Assembly: GCF_000022365.1 (NCBI RefSeq)
Contig: NC_012804.1
Location: 806,001-870,000, forward strand
Source of the DNA: Thermococcus gammatolerans EJ3
Lineage (GTDB): Archaea > Methanobacteriota_B > Thermococci > Thermococcales > Thermococcaceae
Direction of reading: 5' to 3'
Length of the DNA stretch: 64,000 nucleotides
Shown here: positions 25,327-35,697 of the stretch, piece after piece
Layout: each line of letters starts with the position of its first letter
Position numbering within the stretch: position 1 is the stretch's first letter
Notes under the pieces: generated by a model
The model's input: only the letters and a program-made list of their open reading frames with translations
What the model was told of the DNA's origin: nothing
The model's database searches: none
Position numbers and translations under genes: made by a program

Positions 25327-25406
25327 AGGAGGTACTTCGCAATTCTTGACAGTTCTCGCAACTTTGTGAGTCCTAGCCCATAGAGTGCCTTAGTTCAAAC
25401 GGGTCT
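25327..25406 (-). pseudogene. Fragment of a longer N-terminus upstream of T1
   Basis: In a frame different from T1, between a TGA and the T1 start region, the minus strand reads TKALYGLGLTKLRELSRIAK then YLLGTG. This is a plausible amphipathic helix that could join the T1 helices (GMKEESVGTVVKYEAEHG) after a one- or two-base frameshift. It suggests that T1 descends from a larger toxin whose trunk has been lost. It is short, so the coding nature is uncertain. Confidence 0.4.
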
Positions 25407-25462
25407 TTGGTGAATCATCTTTACTTTCCCAGACACTTCGCCGAAGGGCCCTCACAATCTTG

Positions 25463-25507
25463 AACCTTTAGTTGAGGACATATTTATAAACACCAAAGGT
25501 TCTAAAC
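25463..25507 (+). promoter_or_regulatory. nfn promoter with SurR-like sites flanking the TATA box
   Basis: The TATA box TATTTATAAA is at 25481-25490. Upstream AACctttaGTT (25463-25473) matches the AACn5GTT part of the SurR consensus GTTn3AACn5GTT, and downstream GTTctaAAC (25499-25507) matches GTTn3AAC. Both copies contain AACCTTTAG. The downstream copy lies between TATA and the expected start of transcription (about 25512), where a bound regulator would block polymerase. SurR is the Thermococcales redox switch for hydrogen/sulfur metabolism; its involvement here is inferred from the motif. Confidence 0.5.
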
Positions 25508-25550
25508 CTTTAGATGTCCAACTTTGGGCTCATGCACGGAGGTGTTCATC

Positions 25551-27861
<2,311 letters not shown>

Positions 27862-27876
27862 GCGTTTCTTCTCTCC

Positions 27877-27892
27877 CTGTTTTTCTTGTTAC
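27877..27892 (+). terminator. T-rich terminator after nfnSL
   Basis: Just downstream of nfnL the plus strand reads CTGTTTTTCTTGTT, a T-run typical of archaeal intrinsic termination, between nfnL and the convergent AAA ATPase gene. No hairpin is needed in this system. Confidence 0.4.
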
Positions 27893-28986
27893 TTGAACAC
27901 CGCCTCAAGCACCGGGTCGGGAATTCTATAATGGACGTTCCGACCGTCCCTGACCTTCTGGAGGAAGGAGGAATCTACGAGCGCCTTCAAAAGTCTCGCC
28001 AGCACGCTGTCGGCTATGCTTTTGCCTTCCTTCCGTTCGAGGTGCTCCTTTATCCCTTCCCACGTGTTCCTTCCGCTCGCAACTGCGCGCATTATCTCCA
28101 CGTAGCGTTTCCTCGCAGAGGGCCTCTTTGAGAGGAAGTTCTCGAACTCCTCCAGCGCGAGTCTCCTGGCCTCTTCAAAGACCTCCTCAATGACTTCTTC
28201 AGAGGGGCCCTTCTCAAGAACCCTCCTGCCAAAGAGAACGAGCCAGCCTACGATGCCGTCGAGCCTCTCCACCGCGGTCTCGATTAGCTCTTCTGGAGGG
28301 GAAAGTCCAACCTGCTCGAACCCCTTAATCAGAAAGTCCCTGCTCTGCTCCCGCGTGAACTTTGGGAGTGTAACCTCGTGGAAGTACCTGCCGTAGAGGG
28401 GCGCCCGGGGGTCGTCAACGCCGAGGTAGTCGTGGAGCAGGCCAACTTCAGAGCCCGTCATGACTATTCTCAGGTTCGAGTAGTCGTAGAGGTGAGCGAT
28501 TAGGCCCGCGAACTCGCTCCCGACGGGGCCCCTCAAATACTGCACCTCGTCGAAGGCCAGAACGACGTCGTGCTTTTCGAGATCCCGGAACAGGGCTATA
28601 AAGTCCGTCTTCTCCTCGCGCCAGGAGAGGTTGACGCCGAAGCTCAGAACTCGAAGGCCCGTTATGGCCCTTAGGTTTTCCTTGAGTTCCTCCCAGAGGT
28701 TGCGGTTCTCGCGGAAGAAAAGGTTTAGGGAGCTCTCTATCCGCTTGTAAACGTCCATTCTGGAGTTTGGATTCACCCCCCTGAAGTCCACGAGGACGTA
28801 GGGAAGGCCGAGTTCGTTCAGCCCCACGAGGAGGAGGGAAGTCTTCCCCAACCTTCTGATTCCCGTGATGACCGTGAGGGGGTTGTTCGAGCGGAGGGAG
28901 TTTTCAAAATCGCTCAGCTCCTTCTCACGGTCATACAAATCCTCACGCTTTCTCTTGGGTCTGGTATCGAAGTACGTAACTACCAC
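27889..28986 (-). CDS. Archaeal AAA-type ATPase with C-terminal winged helix
   Basis: A 365-residue protein of the archaeal STAND/AAA ATPase group (pfam01637 type). A conserved start (YFDTRPKRKREDLYDREKEL) precedes the P-loop TGIRRLGKTSLL near residue 41, Walker B DVVLAFDEVQYLRG near 139, sensor 1 RIVMTGSEVGLLHDYLG near 174, and a C-terminal winged-helix region (YVEIMRAVASGRNTWEGIK) ending in HYRIPDPVLEAVF. These proteins are common in many copies in Thermococcales; their function is unknown. The start is GTG 28986, which lies at the edge of a perfect 22-bp palindrome. Confidence 0.86.
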   Translation of the reverse strand: MVVTYFDTRPKRKREDLYDREKELSDFENSLRSNNPLTVITGIRRLGKTSLLLVGLNELGLPYVLVDFRGVNPNSRMDVYKRIESSLNLFFRENRNLWEELKENLRAITGLRVLSFGVNLSWREEKTDFIALFRDLEKHDVVLAFDEVQYLRGPVGSEFAGLIAHLYDYSNLRIVMTGSEVGLLHDYLGVDDPRAPLYGRYFHEVTLPKFTREQSRDFLIKGFEQVGLSPPEELIETAVERLDGIVGWLVLFGRRVLEKGPSEEVIEEVFEEARRLALEEFENFLSKRPSARKRYVEIMRAVASGRNTWEGIKEHLERKEGKSIADSVLARLLKALVDSSFLQKVRDGRNVHYRIPDPVLEAVFK

Positions 28987-29007
28987 CCCAGTAGTTAACT
29001 ACTGGGG
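28986..29007. promoter_or_regulatory. Perfect 22-bp palindrome at the AAA ATPase start
   Basis: The arms CCCCAGTAGTT and AACTACTGGGG are exact reverse complements with no spacer. On the minus strand the TATA-like CTTATAAC at about 29013-29020 lies just upstream, so the palindrome covers the expected transcription start and reaches the GTG start codon. That is the usual place for an archaeal repressor site; the factor is unknown. Confidence 0.6.
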
Positions 29008-29063
29008 CAGAAGTTATAAGGGTTTTGACGTTCCAAAGCTTGGAGAAGGAAGTTGCATGAGGT

Positions 29064-29420
29064 TTAACCCTTCAGCTTCAGCTCACCTTCCTTCTCTATG
29101 GCCTTTAGCGTGGACTCCAGCCTGCTGAAGAGCGCTTGGAGAGCCTCCCTGGGGGCCTTGGCGTAGTAAACGTAGCCCAGCCAGCCCCTGTTCACGAGGG
29201 TTCTCTCGACGAGGCCCAGCTCGAGGAGGTGCTTAAGCTTTTCCCTTACAATCCTTTCAGATAGGCCGAGCGTCTTTGCAATCTGCCTCGGCGTAAGCGC
29301 CTCCCGCTGGAGGAGGGAGTAGATTTTTATCTCGGACTCCCCGAGCTCAAAGACCCTGAGGGTTTTGGACAGGGCTCGGAGTATCTCCTCCATTCCAATC
29401 CCCTGAAGATTTTTCTTCAT
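29064..29420 (-). CDS. TrmB-type winged-helix transcriptional regulator
   Basis: A 118-residue DNA-binding protein with a TrmB/Rrf2-like winged helix and no sugar-binding C-terminal domain. The helix-turn-helix is ALTPRQIAKTLGLSERIVRE near residue 40, followed by KLKHLLELGLVERTLVNRGW and a wing with GYVYYAKAPREALQALF. A second start, ATG 29393 with GGGGATTGG upstream, would give 109 residues; ATG 29420 sits about 30 bases from the shared TATA and would be nearly leaderless. It is divergent from the UbiA operon and may control it and itself. Confidence 0.85.
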   Translation of the reverse strand: MKKNLQGIGMEEILRALSKTLRVFELGESEIKIYSLLQREALTPRQIAKTLGLSERIVREKLKHLLELGLVERTLVNRGWLGYVYYAKAPREALQALFSRLESTLKAIEKEGELKLKG

Positions 29421-29444
29421 ACCTGTCTACAACTTTGTGAAAAG

Positions 29445-29453
29445 GTTTATAAC
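29445..29453. promoter_or_regulatory. Shared bidirectional TATA element (TrmB regulator / UbiA operon)
   Basis: GTTTATAAC reads as GTTATAAAC on the other strand and is the only TATA-like element in the 63-75 bases between the two divergent start codons. It lies about 30 bases from the regulator start and 34 from the UbiA start, as expected for both. Confidence 0.5.
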
Positions 29454-29483
29454 ACTTTCTTCAAAGGGTGAGCGGTGGTAGCG

Positions 29484-30293
29484 ATGGCATCGATTTCAGC
29501 CGTTGTCAGAAACCTCCGGCCACTGGAGGGGAGGGCATACATAGCACTGATTGGGTTCGCCCTTCTGATGAACTGGAGGAGTGCCGAGGTATATGAGCTC
29601 GTTACAGCGTTCCTGGCGGGAGTCCTCTTCGTGTGGTATGCGTTCTCGATAAACAACTGCTTCGACGTTGATACGGATTCTAAAAATCCAGTGAAGGTTA
29701 AGAAGAACCCCATAGCCTCTGGAGAGCTGTCGTTTAGTGAAGGGCTGGCGATATCTGCTCTGCTCGCGGTGACGGGGCTCGGGCTTGCACTAACCACAAA
29801 TGGAACCGCGTTTGCGGTTTACGTTGCAATGCTAATCCTCGCCACACTCTATTCGGCCCCACCGAGGCTTAAAGCGAGGCCCGTAGTGGATGTGCTGTCC
29901 CACGGGCTGTTCTTCGGGGGTCTGCCCTTCATCTACGGGGCGCTCATCGATGGGAACCTTTCAGAGGCGGAAATCCTGATGGCTACGGGGATAACCCTCT
30001 ACTCTTTCGCCCTCGAGCTGAGGAATCACCTCTCGGACTACGAGAGCGACCTAAGGGCTGGACTCAGGACAACCCCGATAGTCATTGGAAAAGGAAGGAG
30101 CGAGCTCTTAGTGGAGGTTTTCTCAGTCCTCGCCCTCGCGGTAACTCTGTACACCCTCAAGCCCCACCTGATAATCGCCTCCTCCCTGATGTTCGCGGGG
30201 CGCGGGCTGAGGGTTGATCAGAGAACGGTCTACCGCATGTTCGACGTGGCAATGGTTGGGGCAGTTTTAGCGGCTGGAGGGACGGCATTATGA
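29484..30293 (+). CDS. UbiA-family prenyltransferase-like membrane protein
   Basis: A 269-residue multi-span protein with the two Mg-diphosphate-binding motifs of the UbiA superfamily: NNCFDVDTD near residue 54 (NxxxDxxxD) and NHLSDYESDL near 178 (DxxxD). UbiA enzymes transfer a prenyl group from a prenyl diphosphate to an acceptor. Here the acceptor is unknown; the flippase-like and glycosyltransferase genes downstream suggest a lipid-linked sugar or membrane lipid rather than quinone synthesis, since Thermococcales lack respiratory quinones as far as known. Start ATG 29484 (GGTGGTAGCG); GTG 29475 is also open. It overlaps the next gene by four bases (ATGA). Confidence 0.84.
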   Translation: MASISAVVRNLRPLEGRAYIALIGFALLMNWRSAEVYELVTAFLAGVLFVWYAFSINNCFDVDTDSKNPVKVKKNPIASGELSFSEGLAISALLAVTGLGLALTTNGTAFAVYVAMLILATLYSAPPRLKARPVVDVLSHGLFFGGLPFIYGALIDGNLSEAEILMATGITLYSFALELRNHLSDYESDLRAGLRTTPIVIGKGRSELLVEVFSVLALAVTLYTLKPHLIIASSLMFAGRGLRVDQRTVYRMFDVAMVGAVLAAGGTAL

Positions 30294-31186
30294 AGAAAAG
30301 AACCCTCCTTTCAGTCCTCGCCCTCCTGTTCTCGGTAGGCTACATTGCCCATACAATAGAGGTGGAGGAACTGGGGGAGGCAATCTCGACGGCCGACCCG
30401 AGGTTTCTCCTCCTGGCTTTTGGGATGGCGTTTTCGGCTATACTTGTCTCAACTCTGAGGTGGTACATCGTCCTCAGAAAGCTCCAGAAGACGAGCTTCA
30501 GGAAAACCTTTACCGCAATTCTGAGCGGTTTCTACATGATGGCCTTCCTCCCCCCGAGTGTGGGGCACGTTGCCAAGGTGAAGCTCGTCGGAGGGGACTA
30601 CTTCAAAGCATTGTCCGCCCTCGCCTTCGGGATTTTCCTGGAGGTTCTAATCATCGCCGGTATCTCCCTCCTCGTATTCGGCGCCACCAAGTGGGGTATC
30701 TTTCTGCTTGGGATTCTCTCCCTAATCCTGTTCTACGATAAAGGAGCCTATGCACTCCTCAACGGGGGGATTGCCGTAATCCAAAGGCTCAGTCCCAAGC
30801 TCGCCGAAAGGCTCGGAAACTACCTTGAGAGGACGTATTCGGGGTGGAGGTCCTCCAGAAAGGACCCAACAACCTTCACGCTGTCGCTTCTCCTCTCTGT
30901 GCTCGCGGTGCTCCTGCAGGTTGCTGGAATAATCGCCGTTGGAAGGGCCTTCGGACTTCCTGTTGGCCTGCTGGATGCCTTCAAGGCCTTCATACTCAGC
31001 ACCCTTTTCGCGAGCCTGAGCGGTATCCCCTCGGGAATCGGGGCAAACGAGCTCGGTATAACCCTCGCCCTCGGCTCGTCAACGAAGAGCACGGTTGTGG
31101 CCTTCACCTACAAGTTCATCTACCAGTACCTCTGGTCGCTTGTCGGAGCGGTCGAGTTCTACAGGGTAGTGGGGGGTCGGTCATGA
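30290..31186 (+). CDS. Flippase-like membrane protein (LPG_synthase_TM family)
   Basis: A 298-residue protein with about seven spans of the AglD/LPG-synthase transmembrane family: VSTLRWYIVLRKLQKTSFRK near residue 53, MMAFLPPSVGHVAKVKLVGG near 84 and LSGIPSGIGANELGITLALG near 242, which are the conserved patches of the family. Members act in lipid flipping or glycolipid transfer. The ATG overlaps the UbiA stop and the stop overlaps the GT4 start, so the three genes are tightly coupled. Confidence 0.85.
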   Translation: MKKRTLLSVLALLFSVGYIAHTIEVEELGEAISTADPRFLLLAFGMAFSAILVSTLRWYIVLRKLQKTSFRKTFTAILSGFYMMAFLPPSVGHVAKVKLVGGDYFKALSALAFGIFLEVLIIAGISLLVFGATKWGIFLLGILSLILFYDKGAYALLNGGIAVIQRLSPKLAERLGNYLERTYSGWRSSRKDPTTFTLSLLLSVLAVLLQVAGIIAVGRAFGLPVGLLDAFKAFILSTLFASLSGIPSGIGANELGITLALGSSTKSTVVAFTYKFIYQYLWSLVGAVEFYRVVGGRS

Positions 31187-32355
31187 GGATAGCCCTCGTG
31201 AGCGACTGGTACTACCCGAAGGTCGGTGGCGTTGCGAGCCACATGCACCACCTTGCGATACACCTGAGGGAGAGGGGCCACGAGGTCGCAATCGTGACGA
31301 ACGACCTCGAAACCGGGAAGGAGGAAGAGCTTGAGAAGCTGGGCATCGAGCTGAGAAAGATTCCAGGGACGGTGAGCCCAATCCTGGGCATAAACCTCAC
31401 CTACAGCCTCAAATCCAACAGGGAGCTCGGCGAGTACCTGAAAGATTTCGACGTGATTCACTCCCACCACGCCTTCACGCCACTGTCCCTCAAAGCCGTA
31501 AAAGCTGGCAGAAACCTCGGGAAGGCCACGCTCCTGACGACGCACAGCATATCGCTCTCCCACGAGTCCTCGCTCTGGAAGGCCCTCGGGCTGACGTTCC
31601 CCCTCTTCAGCCACTACCTGGGCTTTCCCCACAGGATAATAGCCGTCAGCAAGGCGGCAAAAGCGTTCATAGAGCACTTCACGGACTCTCCCGTCGAGAT
31701 AATCCCGAACGGCGTTGACGACGAGCTCTTCAGACCCATTAGCGAGGGGGAGAAGGAAAAAGTCAAGGAGGAGCTCGGCATTGAGGGGCGCGTTGTCCTC
31801 TACGTCAGCAGGATGTCACCGAGGAAGGGGCCTCACGTTCTCCTAAACGCCTTTCAGAGGATTGCGAGGGAGTTCGATGACGTCGGTCTCGTGATGGTCG
31901 GCTCGGGTGAGATGCTCCCCCTGCTCAAGGCCCAGGCGAAGTTCCTTGGAATAAGTGAGAGGGTTCGTTTTATGGGCTACGTCCCCAACGAGCTCCTGCC
32001 GAAGGTGTACGCGTCGGCTGATGTCTTCGTGCTCCCCTCCATAACGGCTGAAGCCTTTGGAATAGTGGTCCTTGAGGCGATGGCCTCGGGCGTTCCAGTG
32101 GTGGCGACGACTGTTGGTGGGATTCCCGAGGTGGTTGAGAGGAGCGGAAGCGGTCTTTTAGTGCCCCCAGGGGATGAACTCGCACTCGGGCGGGCCATAG
32201 GCAGAATTTTGGCGGACGAGGATTTTGCAAGGGAGCTCGGGGAAGCGGGGAGAAGGGCTGTCGAGGCAGAATACTCCTGGAAGGTCGTGGCTGGCAAGAT
32301 TGAGAAGGCTTACGAGGAAGTCCTACTCCCCCCTCGGCTGAGCTACCTTTTTTAA
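31183..32355 (+). CDS. GT4 family glycosyltransferase
   Basis: A 390-residue GT-B glycosyltransferase. The N-terminal acceptor domain has SDWYYPKVGGVASHMHHLAI near residue 6, with HSHHAFTPLSLKA near 92. The C-terminal donor domain has LYVSRMSPRKGPHVLLNAF near 206 and the nucleotide-sugar motif EAFGIVVLEAMASGVPVVAT near 290 (E..G...E). The sugar is not predictable. The start ATG 31183 overlaps the stop of the flippase-like gene. The frame is open further upstream, but that stretch is a shadow of the flippase gene. Confidence 0.92.
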   Translation: MRIALVSDWYYPKVGGVASHMHHLAIHLRERGHEVAIVTNDLETGKEEELEKLGIELRKIPGTVSPILGINLTYSLKSNRELGEYLKDFDVIHSHHAFTPLSLKAVKAGRNLGKATLLTTHSISLSHESSLWKALGLTFPLFSHYLGFPHRIIAVSKAAKAFIEHFTDSPVEIIPNGVDDELFRPISEGEKEKVKEELGIEGRVVLYVSRMSPRKGPHVLLNAFQRIAREFDDVGLVMVGSGEMLPLLKAQAKFLGISERVRFMGYVPNELLPKVYASADVFVLPSITAEAFGIVVLEAMASGVPVVATTVGGIPEVVERSGSGLLVPPGDELALGRAIGRILADEDFARELGEAGRRAVEAEYSWKVVAGKIEKAYEEVLLPPRLSYLF

Positions 32356-32374
32356 GGGACGTTTCCAGGGAGAG

Positions 32375-32434
32375 ACGGCGATGACGAGCCTCACGGTAGC
32401 TGAAACGTGATGAGGGGTATACTGACTGAGCCGT
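32375..32434 (+). ncRNA. C/D box sRNA 1
   Basis: The plus strand has box C-like GCGATGA (32378-32384), D' CTGA (32400-32403), C' GTGATGA (32407-32413) and D CTGA (32426-32429), enclosed by a 5-bp stem ACGGC/GCCGT. The guide before D' is GAGCCTCACGGTAG and the one before D is GGGGTATACTGA. Box spacings (15 and 12 bases) fit archaeal 2'-O-methylation guides. The second position of box C is C instead of U. Targets were not determined. Confidence 0.72.
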
Positions 32435-32467
32435 TAGGCTTTTATCTTCCCTTTCTTGAAGAGAAGC

Positions 32468-32542
32468 GAGCGATGACGACCTCTAGGGTATCTGAGTCCG
32501 TGACTTACACGGCAAAAATGATGAGAACCAAGGGCTGAGCTC
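32468..32542 (+). ncRNA. C/D box sRNA 2, with hairpin between D' and C'
   Basis: Box C-like GCGATGA (32470-32476), D' CTGA (32492-32495), C' ATGATGA (32518-32524) and D CTGA (32535-32538) are closed by GAGC/GCTC. Guides are GACCTCTAGGGTAT before D' and GAACCAAGGG before D. Between D' and C' lie 22 bases that can fold as CCGTG-ACTTA-CACGG, much longer than the usual few bases. The 3' end touches the stop codon of the convergent gene at 32541. Confidence 0.65.
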
Positions 32543-32882
32543 ACTCCTCTTCAAGCTCCTCAATTTCCTCAAGGATTTCCTCGAACTTCTTGAAGTCCTC
32601 GCTTTGTGCTAACAGCGTTATGAAGTCATCTATCTCCTGCTTTTCTAAAAACGCCCCGGCGAGGAGCTTTCCGGTGTAGCGGTTGTTCTTAATCTCCCAG
32701 AACATGTAGAACTCGGGGAAGTGCTCCTTTATCTTCCTGTAGGCGACGCCGTACTTGGAGTCCTTGAGGGGGTTCTGTTCGAGGTAGAAATGCCCGGGTT
32801 CAAGCTCAATCATGTGGAGAATCGCTCCCCTCTTTGTCCTTACAAGCTTCACCTTAACGTCCCATTCCTTCAGAACCTTCAT
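32541..32882 (-). CDS. Conserved small protein, unknown function
   Basis: A 113-residue soluble protein. It starts MKVLKEWDVKVKLVRTKRGA, contains HMIELEPGHFYLEQNPLKDS and YMFWEIKNNRYTGKLLAGAF, and ends in an acidic helix (FKKFEEILEEIEELEEE). I recognise no domain. The frame is open to 33107, but ATG 32882 has GGTGGTTTCC and the upstream part is a Ser/Arg/Thr-rich shadow of gcvH. Confidence 0.7.
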   Translation of the reverse strand: MKVLKEWDVKVKLVRTKRGAILHMIELEPGHFYLEQNPLKDSKYGVAYRKIKEHFPEFYMFWEIKNNRYTGKLLAGAFLEKQEIDDFITLLAQSEDFKKFEEILEEIEELEEE

Positions 32883-32952
32883 GGAAACCACCAAAGTTTG
32901 TGGGCTCTTTAGATACTTAAGGATTCCGAAAGGAGGAAGAAAAGTTGGAAGC

Positions 32953-33357
32953 TCAGAGGCTCTCCAGGTACTTCGCGTAGGCCTCAGCGTCCATGAGCTC
33001 CTTGAGCTCCTCATCGAGGTTGCTCGGCTTGAGCTTGGCAATCCAGTTCTCGTAGGGGTCCTCGTTGAGGAGCTCGGGGCTGTCTTCAAGGGCCTCGTTA
33101 ACCTCAATGACCTCTCCGCTGACCGGGGCGTAGACCTCGCTGACAGCTTTGACGCTCTCTATCTCACAGAGGACGTCGCCCTTGTTGACCTCCTTACCGA
33201 CCTCGGGAAGCTCGACGTAGGCGAGGTCGCCGAGTTCCTTCTGGGCGTAGTCCGTTATACCAACCAGAACGGTTCCGTCGTCAAGAACCTTGGCCCACTC
33301 GTGGTCTTTCGTGTAGTAGAGGCCTTCCTTAACCTTGTATTCGCCGACTTCGATCAT
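32953..33357 (-). CDS. gcvH: Glycine cleavage system H protein
   Basis: A 134-residue lipoyl carrier protein. The lipoylated Lys lies in VLCEIESVKAVSEVYAPVSG near residue 60, flanked by DYAQKELGDLAYVELPEVGK and a C-terminal NLDEELKELMDAEAYAKYL. It shuttles the aminomethyl group between P, T and L proteins. No other gcv gene is beside it. The ATG 33357 has GGTGATGTTC; an in-frame GTG nine bases earlier is inside that site. Confidence 0.95.
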   Translation of the reverse strand: MIEVGEYKVKEGLYYTKDHEWAKVLDDGTVLVGITDYAQKELGDLAYVELPEVGKEVNKGDVLCEIESVKAVSEVYAPVSGEVIEVNEALEDSPELLNEDPYENWIAKLKPSNLDEELKELMDAEAYAKYLESL

Positions 33358-33385
33358 GAACATCACCGGAAGTTCTTCAATGAAT

Positions 33386-34839
<1,454 letters not shown>

Positions 34840-34902
34840 CTTCTCTCCCCCAGAAATTTACTCTCCAGAAGTTTTTATACTTTGTGAAGAAAAATAGAAG
34901 AG

Positions 34903-35271
34903 TTACTCGAGGGGTCTGTACTCGTCTATCAGGTTGATAATCTCCTCGGCCTCTTCCTTGGTGGGCATGTGCTCCTCCTTGGCGAAGATAACCCTGATGT
35001 CAAAGTAGTCCTCTGGGAGGAGGTCGACAAGCTTGGCCGCGATTCTCTCGTCGATCCAGTCGAAGAGGTTCATCAGCTTCTCCTTGAGCTCCCTAGCCTG
35101 CTCTGGCTTCAGTTTGGCAAAGCGTTCCGCGTGTTCAAGGCTGATCCTGGCCTCGTAGAACATGGGCTCCTCGGGATTCTCCTCCATCCCCTCTGCTCTG
35201 CGCTTTTCGAGGAGTTCTTTGGCTTCTGCCAGCGTGACGTAGTGTTCCTCCAGCTTTTTTCTCCCGATCAT
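34903..35271 (-). CDS. rpoF: RNA polymerase subunit F (Rpo4/RpoF)
   Basis: A 122-residue homologue of eukaryotic Rpb4, which pairs with Rpo7 in the stalk of RNA polymerase. It begins IGRKKLEEHYVTLAEAKELL and has FAKLKPEQARELKEKLMNLF and a C-terminal LVDLLPEDYFDIRVIFAKEE, all typical. ATG 35271 behind GGGATGAGC is preferred to the upstream in-frame ATG at 35277, which overlaps the L21e stop. Confidence 0.93.
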   Translation of the reverse strand: MIGRKKLEEHYVTLAEAKELLEKRRAEGMEENPEEPMFYEARISLEHAERFAKLKPEQARELKEKLMNLFDWIDERIAAKLVDLLPEDYFDIRVIFAKEEHMPTKEEAEEIINLIDEYRPLE

Positions 35272-35273
35272 GC

Positions 35274-35570
35274 TCATCCCTTCTGGGGCCTGAGGTGGAC
35301 CGGGTGTATGAAGAATGTCTTAACCTTGCCGCCGTCCTTTATCTCGACGATGTAGGCGTCGCCGCGCTTGCCGACGACGGTCCCGGTCCTTCCGTGGAAC
35401 CTCGGGTCGGGCATTCCCCTGTGGTAACTCGGCTCTATGACAATGTGGACCTTCTGCCCGACCTCAAACTCCTGGAGGAACCTCGTGAGAGGGGGAAGGC
35501 CCCTTCTCCGCGGGTGCTTGCTGAGCTTTCCGCGGGTCTTCCTCCTGAAGCTGTGCGCCTTCTTAACCAT
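35274..35570 (-). CDS. rpl21e: 50S ribosomal protein L21e (eL21)
   Basis: A 98-residue basic protein: [20 protein letters not shown] at the start, [20 protein letters not shown] near 40 and [20 protein letters not shown] near 58. ATG 35570 has GGTGGTTGGA before it; the GTG at 35579 is inside the site. A TATA box (GATTTATAAAGG, about 35716-35727) gives a leader of about 120 bases. Confidence 0.96.
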   Translation of the reverse strand: MVKKAHSFRRKTRGKLSKHPRRRGLPPLTRFLQEFEVGQKVHIVIEPSYHRGMPDPRFHGRTGTVVGKRGDAYIVEIKDGGKVKTFFIHPVHLRPQKG

Positions 35571-35642
35571 TCCAACCACCTCTTAACGACTTCAATATAC
35601 AGGTATCATCCAGCGGGACAACTTAGAGATCCAATTTTTCAG

Positions 35643-35697
35643 AGGGGGAAACCTTTTCGCTCCGTTTAGACTTAGGACTAACCCCCTGGGAATCACT
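35643..35697 (-). promoter_or_regulatory. Possible hairpin in the L21e leader
   Basis: In the roughly 120-base leader the minus strand can pair AGGGGG (35697-35692) with CCCCCT (35648-35643), enclosing 43 bases. This may be an autoregulatory structure or chance; a long leader before a ribosomal-protein operon makes it worth noting. It matches no riboswitch I know. Confidence 0.25.

Larger units (their letters stand above)
17828..25406 (-). repeat. Eight-unit toxin-tip/immunity array
   Basis: Eight alternating units on the minus strand: T1-I1, T2-I2, T3-I3, T4-I4, T5-I5, T6-I6, T7-I7, T8-I8. The I genes are one family of 190-223 residues, and the T modules are versions of one C-terminal toxin region. 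The region is visibly richer in A+T than the flanking chromosome and carries no transposase, integrase or tRNA boundary. The gene order and the shrinking tips fit a store of alternative tips built by insertion of new tip-immunity pairs and erosion of old ones. Confidence 0.75.

Noticed and set aside
17828-25406. Array read as CRISPR or ordinary tandem gene duplication
   Set aside because: Units are about 0.65-1 kb protein-coding modules of two alternating kinds, with no short repeats and spacers; simple duplication would not give orphan C-terminal tips joined out of frame.
32883-33107. N-terminal extension of the gene at 32541
   Set aside because: Ser/Arg/Thr-rich translation antisense-like to the end of gcvH; a good ATG with GGTGGTTTCC lies at 32882.
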